Positions 27,007 through 35,760 of a stretch of DNA of 64,000 nucleotides are shown here, in pieces. Origin of the DNA: an uncultured Eubacterium sp. (GTDB lineage Bacteria; Bacillota; Clostridia; Lachnospirales; Lachnospiraceae). The stretch spans positions 6,345 to 70,344 of the forward strand of contig CAJUTR010000012.1 of NCBI GenBank assembly GCA_910589665.1, written 5' to 3'. Position 1 is the stretch's first letter. Each line of letters opens with the position of its first letter. The translations under genes were made by a program, and so were the position numbers. The notes under the pieces are model-generated. The model was not told the DNA's origin and did no database searches. It saw only the letters and a program-made list of their open reading frames with translations.

Positions 27007-27061
27007 GCAGTAGGATTGTGTTACAATCATTGCTAAGTAGTACTTAAAGTTTGAAATCATT

Positions 27062-27113
27062 AAAGTGCGGCGCGGCGTAACTGAGAATTCATACGCTTAC
27101 ACCGCACTTTTTT
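27062..27113 (+). terminator. Attenuating terminator inside the transporter operon
   Basis: AAAGTGCGG at 27062-27070 pairs with CCGCACTTT at 27102-27110, with an inner GCGTA/TACGC and a T run. It lies between the binding-protein and ATPase genes. Confidence 0.8.
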
Positions 27114-27142
27114 GGAAATATCTTTAGGGGGTGAACACACTA

Positions 27143-28657
27143 GTGAAAGAACATGCAGTATTGGAAATGAGAAACATATACAAAAGTTTCCCCGGAGTAC
27201 GAGCACTTCAAAATGTGGATTTCACACTGTGCGAAGGTGAGATCCATGCTTTGATGGGTGAAAATGGAGCAGGAAAATCTACATTGATCAAAGTTTTGAC
27301 CGGAGTTTATGGAAAAGATGAAGGTGACATTTTTCTGAAGGGGAATCAAGGAGCGGTTGCGATCCATTCACCACAGGATGCGCAAAAACTCGGGATCAGT
27401 ACCGTGTATCAGGAGATCACGCTTTGTCCAAATCTTTCTGTGGCGGAAAACATGTATATTGGCCGGACGGCTGGTATCGGTCAGAACTGGAGAAAGATGA
27501 ACCGGGATGCAGATAGGATTTTGAAAGCACTGGATATACCGGCAAAAGCGACACAGCAGCTCGGAAGCTGCTCGCTTGCCGTTCAGCAGATGGTAGCGAT
27601 CGCCCGTGCGGTAGATATGGACTGCAAAGTGCTGATCCTGGATGAGCCGACTTCTTCGCTCGATGATTCTGAAGTACAGAAACTGTTCGGGTTGATGCGT
27701 GATTTGCGTGAAAAAGGAGTGGGTATCATCTTTGTGACACACTTTTTGGATCAGGTGTATGAGGTGTGCGACAAGATTACGGTGCTGCGCGACGGGCAGC
27801 TTGTTGGTGAGTATGAGATTGAGAACCTGCCGCGTGTACAGCTGGTTTCTAAGATGCTCGGCAAAGAGATGGATGATATGTCAGACATCAAGGGGGATCA
27901 GGCAGTGTATGAAGATGACGGGTCGGCGCCTGTTATTGATGCCAAAGACCTTGTCAGTAATGCAGGGATCAAGCCGTTTGATTTCCATATCAAAAAGGGC
28001 GAGGTCAATGGATTTACAGGTCTGCTCGGTTCTGGAAGGAGCGAGTGCGTCCGCGCTATCTTCGGTGCTGATAGAGTTCTTGGTGGAACAGTGAAAATTA
28101 ACGGAAAACAGGTAAAGATTTCGAAGCCGATCCATGCGATGAAGCAAGGTATTGCATATCTTCCTGAGGATCGTAAACTGGACGGTATCGTAGGGGATCT
28201 TTCGGTACGGGATAATATCATACTTGCTTCTCAGGTGTTGAAAGGGTTCTGTAAACCGTATTCAAAGAAAGAGGCAAACAAACTTGCGGATGAATATATC
28301 AAGCTGCTGGCGATAAAAACAGCTTCTGCCGATACGCCGATCAAGGCGCTTTCCGGTGGAAACCAGCAGAAGGTGATCGTTGCCCGCTGGTTGCTCACAC
28401 ATCCAGATTATCTGATCCTGGATGAGCCGACACGAGGAATCGATGTTGGAACGAAAGTGGATATCCAGAAGTTGGTGCTGAAGCTTGCTTCCGGTGGTAT
28501 GAGTATTACGTTTATTTCTTCTGAGACGGATGAGATGCTCCGTACGTGTTCGCGTCTCATTGTCATGAGAGACCGCAAGGTGGTAGGCGAACTTTCAGGA
28601 GATGATTTGACTCAGAATAAGATCATGAGTACGATTGCGGGAGGTGGCGAACAGTAA
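27143..28657 (+). CDS. Sugar ABC transporter ATPase (YtfR-like, two ABC domains)
   Basis: A 504-residue double ATPase energising sugar uptake. The first ABC domain has Walker A GENGAGKSTLIKVL, a signature region reading LGSCSLAVQQMVAIARAV, and Walker B VLILDEPTSSLD. The second has the divergent loop GLLGSGRSECVRAIFG in place of Walker A (normal for this family), signature ALSGGNQQKVIVARWL, and Walker B LILDEPTRGIDVG. AGGGGGTGA ends 8 bases before the GTG at 27143; the earlier GTG at 27131 is part of that ribosome site. The gene's stop overlaps the next start as TAATG. Confidence 0.94.
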   Translation: MKEHAVLEMRNIYKSFPGVRALQNVDFTLCEGEIHALMGENGAGKSTLIKVLTGVYGKDEGDIFLKGNQGAVAIHSPQDAQKLGISTVYQEITLCPNLSVAENMYIGRTAGIGQNWRKMNRDADRILKALDIPAKATQQLGSCSLAVQQMVAIARAVDMDCKVLILDEPTSSLDDSEVQKLFGLMRDLREKGVGIIFVTHFLDQVYEVCDKITVLRDGQLVGEYEIENLPRVQLVSKMLGKEMDDMSDIKGDQAVYEDDGSAPVIDAKDLVSNAGIKPFDFHIKKGEVNGFTGLLGSGRSECVRAIFGADRVLGGTVKINGKQVKISKPIHAMKQGIAYLPEDRKLDGIVGDLSVRDNIILASQVLKGFCKPYSKKEANKLADEYIKLLAIKTASADTPIKALSGGNQQKVIVARWLLTHPDYLILDEPTRGIDVGTKVDIQKLVLKLASGGMSITFISSETDEMLRTCSRLIVMRDRKVVGELSGDDLTQNKIMSTIAGGGEQ

Positions 28658-29727
28658 TGCAAAGTAAGGTGAAAAATTTATTTGGGCGGCAGATTATGAT
28701 TCCGATCCTGGCACTTATCGCGCTCGCCCTGTTCAATTTGATCGTGGATCCCTCCTTTTTTTCGATTACATTGGGATACAGCAGTACAGGAGATCCGGTA
28801 TTGTCAGGATACCTGATCACGATTTTAGACTACGGTTCTGAACTGGCGATCCTGGCGATCGGAATGACGCTGGTGACAGCAGCTTCCGGCGGACAGGATA
28901 TCAGTGTCGGCGCTACGATGGCGATCGCGGGAAGCGTGACGCTCCGTGTTCTCTGTGGTTCGAATTCGAGACCGGATGAACTTCAGGCACCGATCATCGT
29001 GGCATTTTTGGTCGCTTGTGTCGCTGCGATACTCTGCGGCGCATTTAACGGTGTGCTGGTAGCATACTTTAAGATCCAGCCGATGGTAGCGACGCTGATC
29101 CTGTTTACGGCAGGACGTTCGATCGCGGCATGGATCAATAACAACGAACTTCCGATCATCAGTGATCCGGTATTCGGTTATTTTGGTAACTTCTTCCCGG
29201 GCATACCGATCCCGGCGACCGTGTTCATCGCGGCTGCATGTATTTTGGTGATCGCGCTTGTGCTCAAGTTTACGAACCTGCGTCTTTATACTCAGTCGGT
29301 CGGCATCAATGCCAGCTCAGCAAGATTGAACGGTTTGAACCCGGCTGTATTGAAAATGATCGCGTTTATCATTCTCGGTGTTTGTGTGGCTGTGGCTGGA
29401 TTTATTAAAGTAAGCCGTTTTTCGACGATCAACTATTCGGTTGTAGCGAAGGATATTGAGATGGATGCGATCCTTGCCGTTGCGATCGGCGGCAACGCCC
29501 TGAGTGGTGGTAAATTCAATATGACGGCGTCCATTCTCGGTGCTTATGTCATACAGTTCCTTACAACGACGCTGTATAAGTTTGAGGTAGAAACAGCGGC
29601 CCTTCCGGCATATAAAGCAGTTGTTGTTATTATACTGGTCGTATTAAGTGCGCCGACAGTGAGAGAAAAACTTTCTTCCATCGGTAAGAAATTAAAATCA
29701 TCACAGGGCAGAAAGGAGGTCGCATAA
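28657..29727 (+). CDS. Sugar ABC transporter permease (YtfT-like)
   Basis: A 356-residue membrane permease of the ribose/galactofuranose (BPD_transp_2) family. Eight to ten hydrophobic segments are visible, with the family stretch LVTAASGGQDISVGATMAIAG in the first third and AILAVAIGGNALSGGKFNMT near the end, which contacts the ATPase. It overlaps the ATPase stop by one base and is followed one base later by the second permease, so the heterodimer is encoded as in ytfT-yjfF. Confidence 0.93.
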   Translation: MQSKVKNLFGRQIMIPILALIALALFNLIVDPSFFSITLGYSSTGDPVLSGYLITILDYGSELAILAIGMTLVTAASGGQDISVGATMAIAGSVTLRVLCGSNSRPDELQAPIIVAFLVACVAAILCGAFNGVLVAYFKIQPMVATLILFTAGRSIAAWINNNELPIISDPVFGYFGNFFPGIPIPATVFIAAACILVIALVLKFTNLRLYTQSVGINASSARLNGLNPAVLKMIAFIILGVCVAVAGFIKVSRFSTINYSVVAKDIEMDAILAVAIGGNALSGGKFNMTASILGAYVIQFLTTTLYKFEVETAALPAYKAVVVIILVVLSAPTVREKLSSIGKKLKSSQGRKEVA

Positions 29728-29728
29728 T

Positions 29729-30775
29729 ATGTCAACATCCAAAAATTCTTTGGCGTTAGGCGGACAGCGTAATAAGGCGAGGTCGCTAACCGATACGAAT
29801 TTACTTTTGATCATAACGATCGTCGTATTTTTTGTTATGTACATCGGTGCCATCGTGTTTCAGGGAGAAGGTTTCCTGAAACCTCAGACATTTTTGAACA
29901 TATTGTGTACCAATGCGGCGTTGATCATTGCCTCCTGCGGGATGAGTCTTGTTATGATCACGGGCGGGATCGATATTTCGGTCGGTGGTGTTACGGCGCT
30001 TGTCAGCATGTGCTGTGCCGTATATCTCGATCTCCACGGCGGAAATGTATTTGTAGCGATCCTGATCGCCCTGGGCATTGGCCTTGCGTTTGGTCTTGTA
30101 CAGGGGTTTTTAGTTGCCTATCTCGATATACAGCCGTTTATCGTGACGCTGGCTGGTATGTTCTTTGCCCGTGGTATGACGACGATCGTTCATTCCGAGC
30201 CATTTAATGTAGAAAATGAGGCGTTTGTTGCACTGAAGGACACGCATATCATTATACCTGGACTGGGAAGTATAAACCGACGGGGAGATTATATCGATGC
30301 TTACATCGAAATCGGTGTGGTTGTCGCGCTTATTATCGTAGCTCTTTTGTTCTGTCTGCTCCGTTGGACGAAGCTGGGACGTAATTTTTACGCAGTTGGC
30401 GGTAACCAGCAAAGTGCATTGATGCTCGGTATCAATGTAAGGAGAACCAAGTTTATCGCTCATCTACTCTGTAGCCTTTTAGCAGGAATCGGAGGATTCG
30501 TATTCTTCATGTATGTAGGCTCCGGTTCGCCAGCACATGCGACTGGTATGGAGATGAACGCGATCGCATCTTCGATCATCGGCGGTACGATGCTGACCGG
30601 TGGTGTCGGAAACATCATCGGTACATTGTTCGGTGTGCTGTCGCTCAGTACGATACAGAACATTGTGTCATCAGCCGGATTTGACGATGCCTGGTGGACA
30701 GGAATTACAGTTGCTGCTATGCTGTGCCTGTTCCTCGTTGTTCAGAGCGTGATCATGGCTAAAAAGAAAAAATAA
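29729..30775 (+). CDS. Sugar ABC transporter permease (YjfF-like)
   Basis: The second permease, 348 residues, same family as its neighbour but clearly diverged. Motifs: MITGGIDISVGGVTALVS, QPFIVTLAGMFFARGMTTI, GGNQQSALMLGINV, and IASSIIGGTMLTGGVGN near the C-terminus. About eight or nine membrane segments. AGGAGG lies within the end of the preceding gene, giving tight translational coupling. The operon ends with a hairpin at 30797. Confidence 0.93.
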   Translation: MSTSKNSLALGGQRNKARSLTDTNLLLIITIVVFFVMYIGAIVFQGEGFLKPQTFLNILCTNAALIIASCGMSLVMITGGIDISVGGVTALVSMCCAVYLDLHGGNVFVAILIALGIGLAFGLVQGFLVAYLDIQPFIVTLAGMFFARGMTTIVHSEPFNVENEAFVALKDTHIIIPGLGSINRRGDYIDAYIEIGVVVALIIVALLFCLLRWTKLGRNFYAVGGNQQSALMLGINVRRTKFIAHLLCSLLAGIGGFVFFMYVGSGSPAHATGMEMNAIASSIIGGTMLTGGVGNIIGTLFGVLSLSTIQNIVSSAGFDDAWWTGITVAAMLCLFLVVQSVIMAKKKK

Positions 30776-30796
30776 TATCTGTCTTTAATTTGATAG

Positions 30797-30835
30797 AAAA
30801 GGGAATCACTTCGGAAGAAGTGGTTCCTTTTGTGT
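30797..30835 (+). terminator. Terminator after the permease genes
   Basis: AAAAGGGAATCACTTC can pair with GAAGTGGTTCCTTTT (one bulge, one wobble), followed by T-rich sequence. Confidence 0.75.
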
Positions 30836-30884
30836 TAAAATTATGGTAAAATAATGTGAAAGGACGAAAAAAGGGGTGAGGTAA

Positions 30885-31910
30885 ATGCAGGGAAGATGTA
30901 TCAGATTCGTTTTGGTTTTTGTATTGCTGTTCCTGCTCGGCGGATGTGCATGGAAAGAAGAGGTGCCAAATCATGCGGTCATGGAGGAAGAGATCGAGAG
31001 AGAGGGGAAAGATTACATCGTGATCGGTTATTCCCAGGTTGGTTCCGAGTCGGATTACCGACTGGCAAATACCGAATCATTAAAATCGACGTTTACCGCG
31101 GAAAACGGTTATTACCTTTTGTTTGAAGATGCACAGCAGAAACAGGAAAACCAGATCAAGGCGATCCGGAATTTTATTCTGCAGGAAGTAGACTATATCA
31201 TTTTGGATCCCATTGTGGAAACCGGATGGGAGGCTGTTTTGAAAGAAGCGAAAGAGGCCGGTATTCCGGTTCTTTTGACCGATCGGTCGGTGCAGGTAGA
31301 AGATGAGAGGCTGTATACATGCTGGATCGGCAGCGATTTCAGGAAAGAAGGACAGATGGCTGGGGAGTGGCTGAAAAAGTATTTGCAGCAGCAGAACCGC
31401 CAGCATGAGAGGATCCGTATCGTGACGCTTCAGGGAACGTTGAACTCATCGGCACAGATTGGGCGTACAAAAGGATTCCGCGATGTTTTGGAAAAGCAGA
31501 AAAACTGGGTGATGCTTGATTACCAGTCAGGGGATTTTACACAGATGAAAGGGCAGGAGGTCATGGAGTATTTGTTGGATACGTATGAGAAGATCGACGT
31601 CGTGGTCAGTGAAAATGATAATATGACATTTGGCGCCATTGATGCCATGAAGGAGGCGGGCCGGGCGTTTGGTACAGGGGGAGGGATCATTGTCATTTCG
31701 TTTGACGCGGTCAGGGCGTCGTTCAAACATATGATGGCGGGGGAGATCAATGCGGATTTTGAGTGTAATCCGCTGCTGGGTCCGATGGTGGAGCAGGTGA
31801 TCCAGGATCTGGAAGATAAAAAAGAGGTTGAGAAGATCCAGTATGTCGATGAGTCATATTATGACGCCTCCATGGATCTGAACTGGATTATGAAATCGAG
31901 GGAGTACTGA
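30885..31910 (+). CDS. Second YtfQ-like binding lipoprotein, possible co-sensor
   Basis: A 341-residue lipoprotein with lipobox LGGC (about residues 18-21) and a periplasmic-binding-protein type 1 fold. It parallels the protein at 25963 throughout: SQVGSESDYRLANTESLKST, VDYIILDPIVETGWE, TLQGTLNSSAQIGRTKGF, and VVSENDNMTFGAIDAMKEAG. It lacks the Ser/Asn-rich tether and lies after the operon terminator, so it may be expressed separately. It could be an alternative receptor for the same transporter. It could also be the sensing partner of the YesM-like kinase, as XylFII is for its LytS-type kinase. That role is inference from location. Confidence 0.85.
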   Translation: MQGRCIRFVLVFVLLFLLGGCAWKEEVPNHAVMEEEIEREGKDYIVIGYSQVGSESDYRLANTESLKSTFTAENGYYLLFEDAQQKQENQIKAIRNFILQEVDYIILDPIVETGWEAVLKEAKEAGIPVLLTDRSVQVEDERLYTCWIGSDFRKEGQMAGEWLKKYLQQQNRQHERIRIVTLQGTLNSSAQIGRTKGFRDVLEKQKNWVMLDYQSGDFTQMKGQEVMEYLLDTYEKIDVVVSENDNMTFGAIDAMKEAGRAFGTGGGIIVISFDAVRASFKHMMAGEINADFECNPLLGPMVEQVIQDLEDKKEVEKIQYVDESYYDASMDLNWIMKSREY

Positions 31911-31936
31911 AAAACGTTATATTTTTGAAAAAGAAG

Positions 31937-31965
31937 TTGAAATAATACAATTGATAGGATATACT
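31937..31965 (+). promoter_or_regulatory. Promoter for the beta-CASP nuclease gene
   Basis: TTGAAA, a 17-base spacer and TATACT at 31960-31965, about 22 bases before the start codon. Confidence 0.6.
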
Positions 31966-31986
31966 ATAAATAAATGGAGGGGTACT

Positions 31987-33591
31987 ATGAAGCTGGAGTT
32001 TTTAGGCGCTGCCCACGAAGTTACGGGAAGCTGTCATTATCTTGAGATAGGCGGAAAAAGGCTTTGTGTGGACATCGGGATGGAGCAGGGGCAGAACCTG
32101 TTTGAAAGTCAGGAAATACCAGTAAATGCGGCAGAGATTGACTACATATTGCTGACGCATGCCCATATCGACCATACGGGACTTTTACCGATGCTTTATG
32201 CCAGGGGATTCCGTGGTGAAGTGTATACGACGAGGGCGACCGCTGACCTGAGCGCCATCATGTTGCGGGATAGTGCCCATATCCAGCAGTTCGAGGCAGA
32301 GTGGAGGAACCGGAAAGCACAGCGTTCCGGCGGAGAGGTTTACGTGCCGCTCTATACGATGGAAGATGCGCTCGGGGCGATTGATCTTCTGATTCCTTGC
32401 GAATACGGCCGAAAGATCCGGTTGTGCGAGGAGATAACGATTCGGTTTACGGATGTCGGGCATCTTCTCGGTTCCTCGTCGATCGAGGTATTTGCCGTAG
32501 AGGGTGAGGAAACGCGTACGATCGTATTTTCTGGTGATCTCGGAAATCGGAATAAACCGATCCTGAGGGATCCTATCTACACGAAAAAAGCGGATTACGT
32601 CGTGATGGAGTCTACATATGGAGACAGGCTGCACGGGGAAACGCCGGATTATGCCGGTGAGATCGCAGAGGTCATCGGCAGGACATTTGAAAAGGGTGGA
32701 AATGTGGTGATTCCGGCTTTCGCGGTAGGAAGGACACAGGAACTTCTCTATTTTATCCGCCAGATCAAAGAACAGGGACTTGTGAAGACGAATCCGGAAT
32801 TTGAAGTATATGTGGATAGTCCGTTGGCGGTAGGGGCTACGAATATTTTTGGAAAGAATGTAGAGGGGTGTTTTGACGAGGAGGCGAAGGAACTCGTGAG
32901 AAAAGGCATCAACCCGATCGGATTTCCGGGGTTGAAGCTGTCGATCACGAGTGATGACAGTAAGGCGATAAATTTTGACATGAGGCCGAAAGTGATCATA
33001 TCGGCTTCTGGGATGTGCGAGGCGGGACGGATCCGCCACCATCTGAAACATAATCTGTGGCGCAGGGAAAGCACGATTGTTTTCGTCGGTTATCAGTCGA
33101 GGGGAACGCTCGGAAGGGCGCTTTTGGAAGGGGCGCCGACCGTGAAGCTGTTCGGCGAGACGATAGAAGTAAAAGCGGATATCGTAAAAATATCTGGAAT
33201 CAGCGGGCATGCAGATAAAAAGGGATTGATTGAATGGGTGCGCGGCTTTGACGAGCAGCCGCCGAAGAAAGTATTTGTCGTACACGGGGACGATCAGGTG
33301 TGCGATAGTTTTGCGGCATGCCTTCATGATGAGTGCGGCATTTCGGCAAGTGCACCTTACAGTGGCAGCATTTTTGATTTAATCCGGGGAGAGTATACAT
33401 ATGTGGCAGACCCGATCCGTATTCAGAAGAAAGAGTCTGCGAAACGGCGTGCGATGGATGTATTTGGACGTCTTGTGGCCGCCGGTGAGCGCTTATTGGC
33501 GGTGATTCGGAAAAATGAGGGTCTGAGTAACAAAGAAGTTGCTAAATTCACGAATCAGATCAATTCATTGTGTGATAAGTGGGATAGATAG
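31987..33591 (+). CDS. Beta-CASP metallo-beta-lactamase RNA-processing nuclease-like protein
   Basis: A 534-residue cytoplasmic protein of the MBL/beta-CASP family, related to RNA exonucleases and CPSF73-like proteins. Motifs: GAAHEVTGSCHYLEI at the start, the metal site LLTHAHIDHTG, the Asp in IVFSGDLGNRNKPI, the beta-CASP ESTYGDRLH, SASGMCEAGRIRHH, and the last His in ISGISGHADKKGL. The final 70 residues are a basic extension not in the shortest relatives. The ATG at 31987 has GGAGGGG 6 bases upstream. A role in RNA turnover is a family-level inference. Confidence 0.9.
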   Translation: MKLEFLGAAHEVTGSCHYLEIGGKRLCVDIGMEQGQNLFESQEIPVNAAEIDYILLTHAHIDHTGLLPMLYARGFRGEVYTTRATADLSAIMLRDSAHIQQFEAEWRNRKAQRSGGEVYVPLYTMEDALGAIDLLIPCEYGRKIRLCEEITIRFTDVGHLLGSSSIEVFAVEGEETRTIVFSGDLGNRNKPILRDPIYTKKADYVVMESTYGDRLHGETPDYAGEIAEVIGRTFEKGGNVVIPAFAVGRTQELLYFIRQIKEQGLVKTNPEFEVYVDSPLAVGATNIFGKNVEGCFDEEAKELVRKGINPIGFPGLKLSITSDDSKAINFDMRPKVIISASGMCEAGRIRHHLKHNLWRRESTIVFVGYQSRGTLGRALLEGAPTVKLFGETIEVKADIVKISGISGHADKKGLIEWVRGFDEQPPKKVFVVHGDDQVCDSFAACLHDECGISASAPYSGSIFDLIRGEYTYVADPIRIQKKESAKRRAMDVFGRLVAAGERLLAVIRKNEGLSNKEVAKFTNQINSLCDKWDR

Positions 33592-33601
33592 GAGGCAGGA
33601 A

Positions 33602-34927
33602 TTGGGCAAAGAGGAAAAGCAATGTAAGTTGGAGAGTGATTTTGTTTATGATTCCCTGACCGGATTGTATAATTTAGATACGTTTAAAAGATGTGTTGCT
33701 GTGTTTTTGGAGAGTCAGGAAAAGTCAGAGAAATTTGCGCTTTTGTACACAGATATTACTCATTTTGAGAGAGTGAATAATTTATATGGAACCGGAAGGG
33801 CGGATATTCTGCTGAGCGACCTGGCAAAGGCTGTTTCAAAGATTGACTTTGGCCTGCGGTTATATTGCCGCAGTTCGGCAGATCATTTTATTGCTCTCGT
33901 AGATTTTACGAGCAAGGAAAAACTGAAGTATGATCTCGAAGAATTCTGCCGTTCGTTTAATGGATTGGCGCTGGAGCGTTTTCCGGAAGCGCGCCCCCGG
34001 CTCGGCATCGGTGCGTCGGTCATTGAGGAGAGGTCAGACTGCATTGACGATATGGTGGAACTTGCGGATACGGCGAGGAAAAATCTGCATGGCAGCAGTA
34101 CGGTGAGCGTGGCCTATTTTAATCCTGAGGATTTTGGTAAGTACCAGCGAGTCAAGGAAATTGAACGGGATATGGGAAGAGCTTTGGAAAAAGGGGAGTT
34201 TAAAGTATACCTACAGCCAAAGTATGATTTGGAAACGAATAAAATGGTAGGAGCAGAGGCTCTTGTGCGCTGGATCAAAGAAGATGGTACGATGATCTAT
34301 CCCGATGAATTTATACCGCTTTTTGAAAGAAATGGTTTTATCCGGAAATTAGATTTTTACATGCTGGAGCAGGTGTGCGCGATGCTCCGGAGGCGGCTTA
34401 AAGATGGAAAGCGGTGTCTGCCGATTTCCATCAACCAGTCCCGCATCCTTTTGGACAGCGAAACGTATACGACCGATGTGGCATGCGTTCTGAACAGTTA
34501 TGATACGCCGCCCGATCTGATTGAACTGGAACTGACCGAGCGGATCTTTTCAGATTCGTTGTCTGAGATGGCGGAGATGATGGAGGAACTTAAAAGGATT
34601 GGGATCAAGTGGTCGATCGATGACTTTGGAACCGGCTATTCGTCGTTGAATCTTCTGAAAAAACTGCCGGTGGATGTTATTAAGATCGACAAGACATTTT
34701 TAGACGAGACGGAAACATCCGATGTGAGCCGCATTATTATCCGAAAGACAGTGGAAATGATTCAGGAACTTGACAAAATGGTAGTGTGTGAAGGGGTTGA
34801 GACCGAGGATCAGGCTAGTTATCTCAAGTTCATCCACTGTGATATCAGCCAGGGGTATCTTTATGCGAAACCGATGCCCATGGAGGAATTCGAGAAGCTT
34901 GTTGATGAACAGGGAGCAGTTGAGTAA
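33602..34927 (+). CDS. EAL-domain c-di-GMP phosphodiesterase with degenerate GGDEF domain
   Basis: A 441-residue cytoplasmic protein with no membrane segment. The N-terminal GGDEF-like domain (about 15-175) keeps DSLTGLYNLDTF but the signature site reads SSADHF, so it cannot be a cyclase. The EAL domain (about 190-440) has the catalytic set: AEALVRW, IELELTERIF, SIDDFGTGYSSLNLLK, VIKIDKTFL, and CEGVETEDQASYL. It is therefore probably an active phosphodiesterase with a regulatory, perhaps GTP-binding, GGDEF remnant. GGAGG ends 6 bases before a TTG at 33602. The ATG-type start further up lies inside the nuclease gene. A chemoreceptor and a Tad-like pilus locus lie downstream. Confidence 0.9.
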   Translation: MGKEEKQCKLESDFVYDSLTGLYNLDTFKRCVAVFLESQEKSEKFALLYTDITHFERVNNLYGTGRADILLSDLAKAVSKIDFGLRLYCRSSADHFIALVDFTSKEKLKYDLEEFCRSFNGLALERFPEARPRLGIGASVIEERSDCIDDMVELADTARKNLHGSSTVSVAYFNPEDFGKYQRVKEIERDMGRALEKGEFKVYLQPKYDLETNKMVGAEALVRWIKEDGTMIYPDEFIPLFERNGFIRKLDFYMLEQVCAMLRRRLKDGKRCLPISINQSRILLDSETYTTDVACVLNSYDTPPDLIELELTERIFSDSLSEMAEMMEELKRIGIKWSIDDFGTGYSSLNLLKKLPVDVIKIDKTFLDETETSDVSRIIIRKTVEMIQELDKMVVCEGVETEDQASYLKFIHCDISQGYLYAKPMPMEEFEKLVDEQGAVE

Positions 34928-35018
34928 ACCAGTTCTGCGCACAGGTAGAAGACATTATGTGGTGTTAGGTCATTTATAATACCATATGATATAAATTAAT
35001 TTATAGGAGGATATTTAA

Positions 35019-35675
35019 ATGAAATTCTTTATTGACACAGCAAATGTAGAGGATATTAAAAAAGCGAACGATATGGGCGTGATCTGTGGTGTGACGACAA
35101 ACCCGTCGCTGATCGCAAAAGAGGGAAGGGACTTTAATCAGGTGATCGCGGAGATCGCTTCGATCGTTGATGGACCGATCAGCGGGGAAGTAAAGGCTAC
35201 TACGGTAGACGCTGCAGGAATGATCGCAGAGGGAAAAGAAATTGCAAAGATCCATCCAAATATGGTTGTAAAGATCCCGATGACAGTAGAGGGACTGAAA
35301 GCGACAAAGGCGCTGAGCGCAGAAGGTATCAAAGTAAACGTGACTCTTATTTTCAGTGCGAACCAGGCTCTTTTGGCAGCAAAGGCAGGAGCAGCATTTG
35401 TATCTCCGTTCCTCGGACGTTTGGACGATGTTTCACAGCCGGGTATTGATCTGATCGAAAGCATCGCTGCTATTTTTGCAAATTATCCGGACATTGACAC
35501 AGAGATCATCGCAGCCAGTGTGCGTAACCCGATCCACGTAACGGATTGTGCGCTTGCTGGAGCAGATATTGCCACGGTGCCATACGGTGTCATTGAACAG
35601 ATGACGAAACATCCGCTTACAGATCAGGGTATCGCGAAATTCCAGGCGGACTATAAAGCCGTGTTTGGGGAGTAA
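35019..35675 (+). CDS. Transaldolase / fructose-6-phosphate aldolase-like protein
   Basis: A 218-residue small transaldolase (TalC/FSA family). The pattern is complete: MKFFIDTANVEDIKKAND, CGVTTNPSLIAKEG, the Schiff-base Lys in VVKIPMTVEGLKA, NVTLIFSANQALLAAKAGA, and SPFLGRLDD. With transketolase encoded right after, a transaldolase function in the non-oxidative pentose phosphate pathway is more likely than the aldolase activity of E. coli FsaA. AGGAGG lies 9 bases before the ATG. Its last codons can pair with the intergenic sequence downstream. Confidence 0.94.
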   Translation: MKFFIDTANVEDIKKANDMGVICGVTTNPSLIAKEGRDFNQVIAEIASIVDGPISGEVKATTVDAAGMIAEGKEIAKIHPNMVVKIPMTVEGLKATKALSAEGIKVNVTLIFSANQALLAAKAGAAFVSPFLGRLDDVSQPGIDLIESIAAIFANYPDIDTEIIAASVRNPIHVTDCALAGADIATVPYGVIEQMTKHPLTDQGIAKFQADYKAVFGE

Positions 35676-35694
35676 GCTGAAAAGTAAATCTAGT

Positions 35695-35712
35695 ACACGG
35701 CTTTAGCCGTGT
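35695..35712 (+). promoter_or_regulatory. Intergenic hairpin between transaldolase and transketolase genes
   Basis: ACACGGC-TTTA-GCCGTGT forms a 7-base-pair stem with a 4-base loop. ACACGGCTTTA (35695-35705) is also an exact complement of TAAAGCCGTGT at 35654-35664 inside the preceding gene, so two mutually exclusive structures exist. No strong T run follows. Confidence 0.5.
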
Positions 35713-35760
35713 TTGGTGTGTAAAAGTTTTGAAAAATAACATGCAGAAATGAGGTAGATT

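Noticed and set aside
26086..27060. Open frame of 324 codons opposite the sugar-binding lipoprotein gene
   Set aside because: Antisense shadow; Cys/Ile-rich translation with no recognisable domain, and no ribosome site.
27137..27144. CACTAGTG palindrome at the start of the ATPase gene
   Set aside because: It covers the start codon rather than a promoter and lacks the flanks of the two ACTAGTGT sites, so it was not counted as a third copy.
32185..33327. Long open frame on the minus strand (380 codons) opposite the beta-CASP nuclease gene
   Set aside because: It lies fully opposite a well-supported gene, has no ribosome site, and its composition (many Arg, His, Ser) is that of an antisense shadow.
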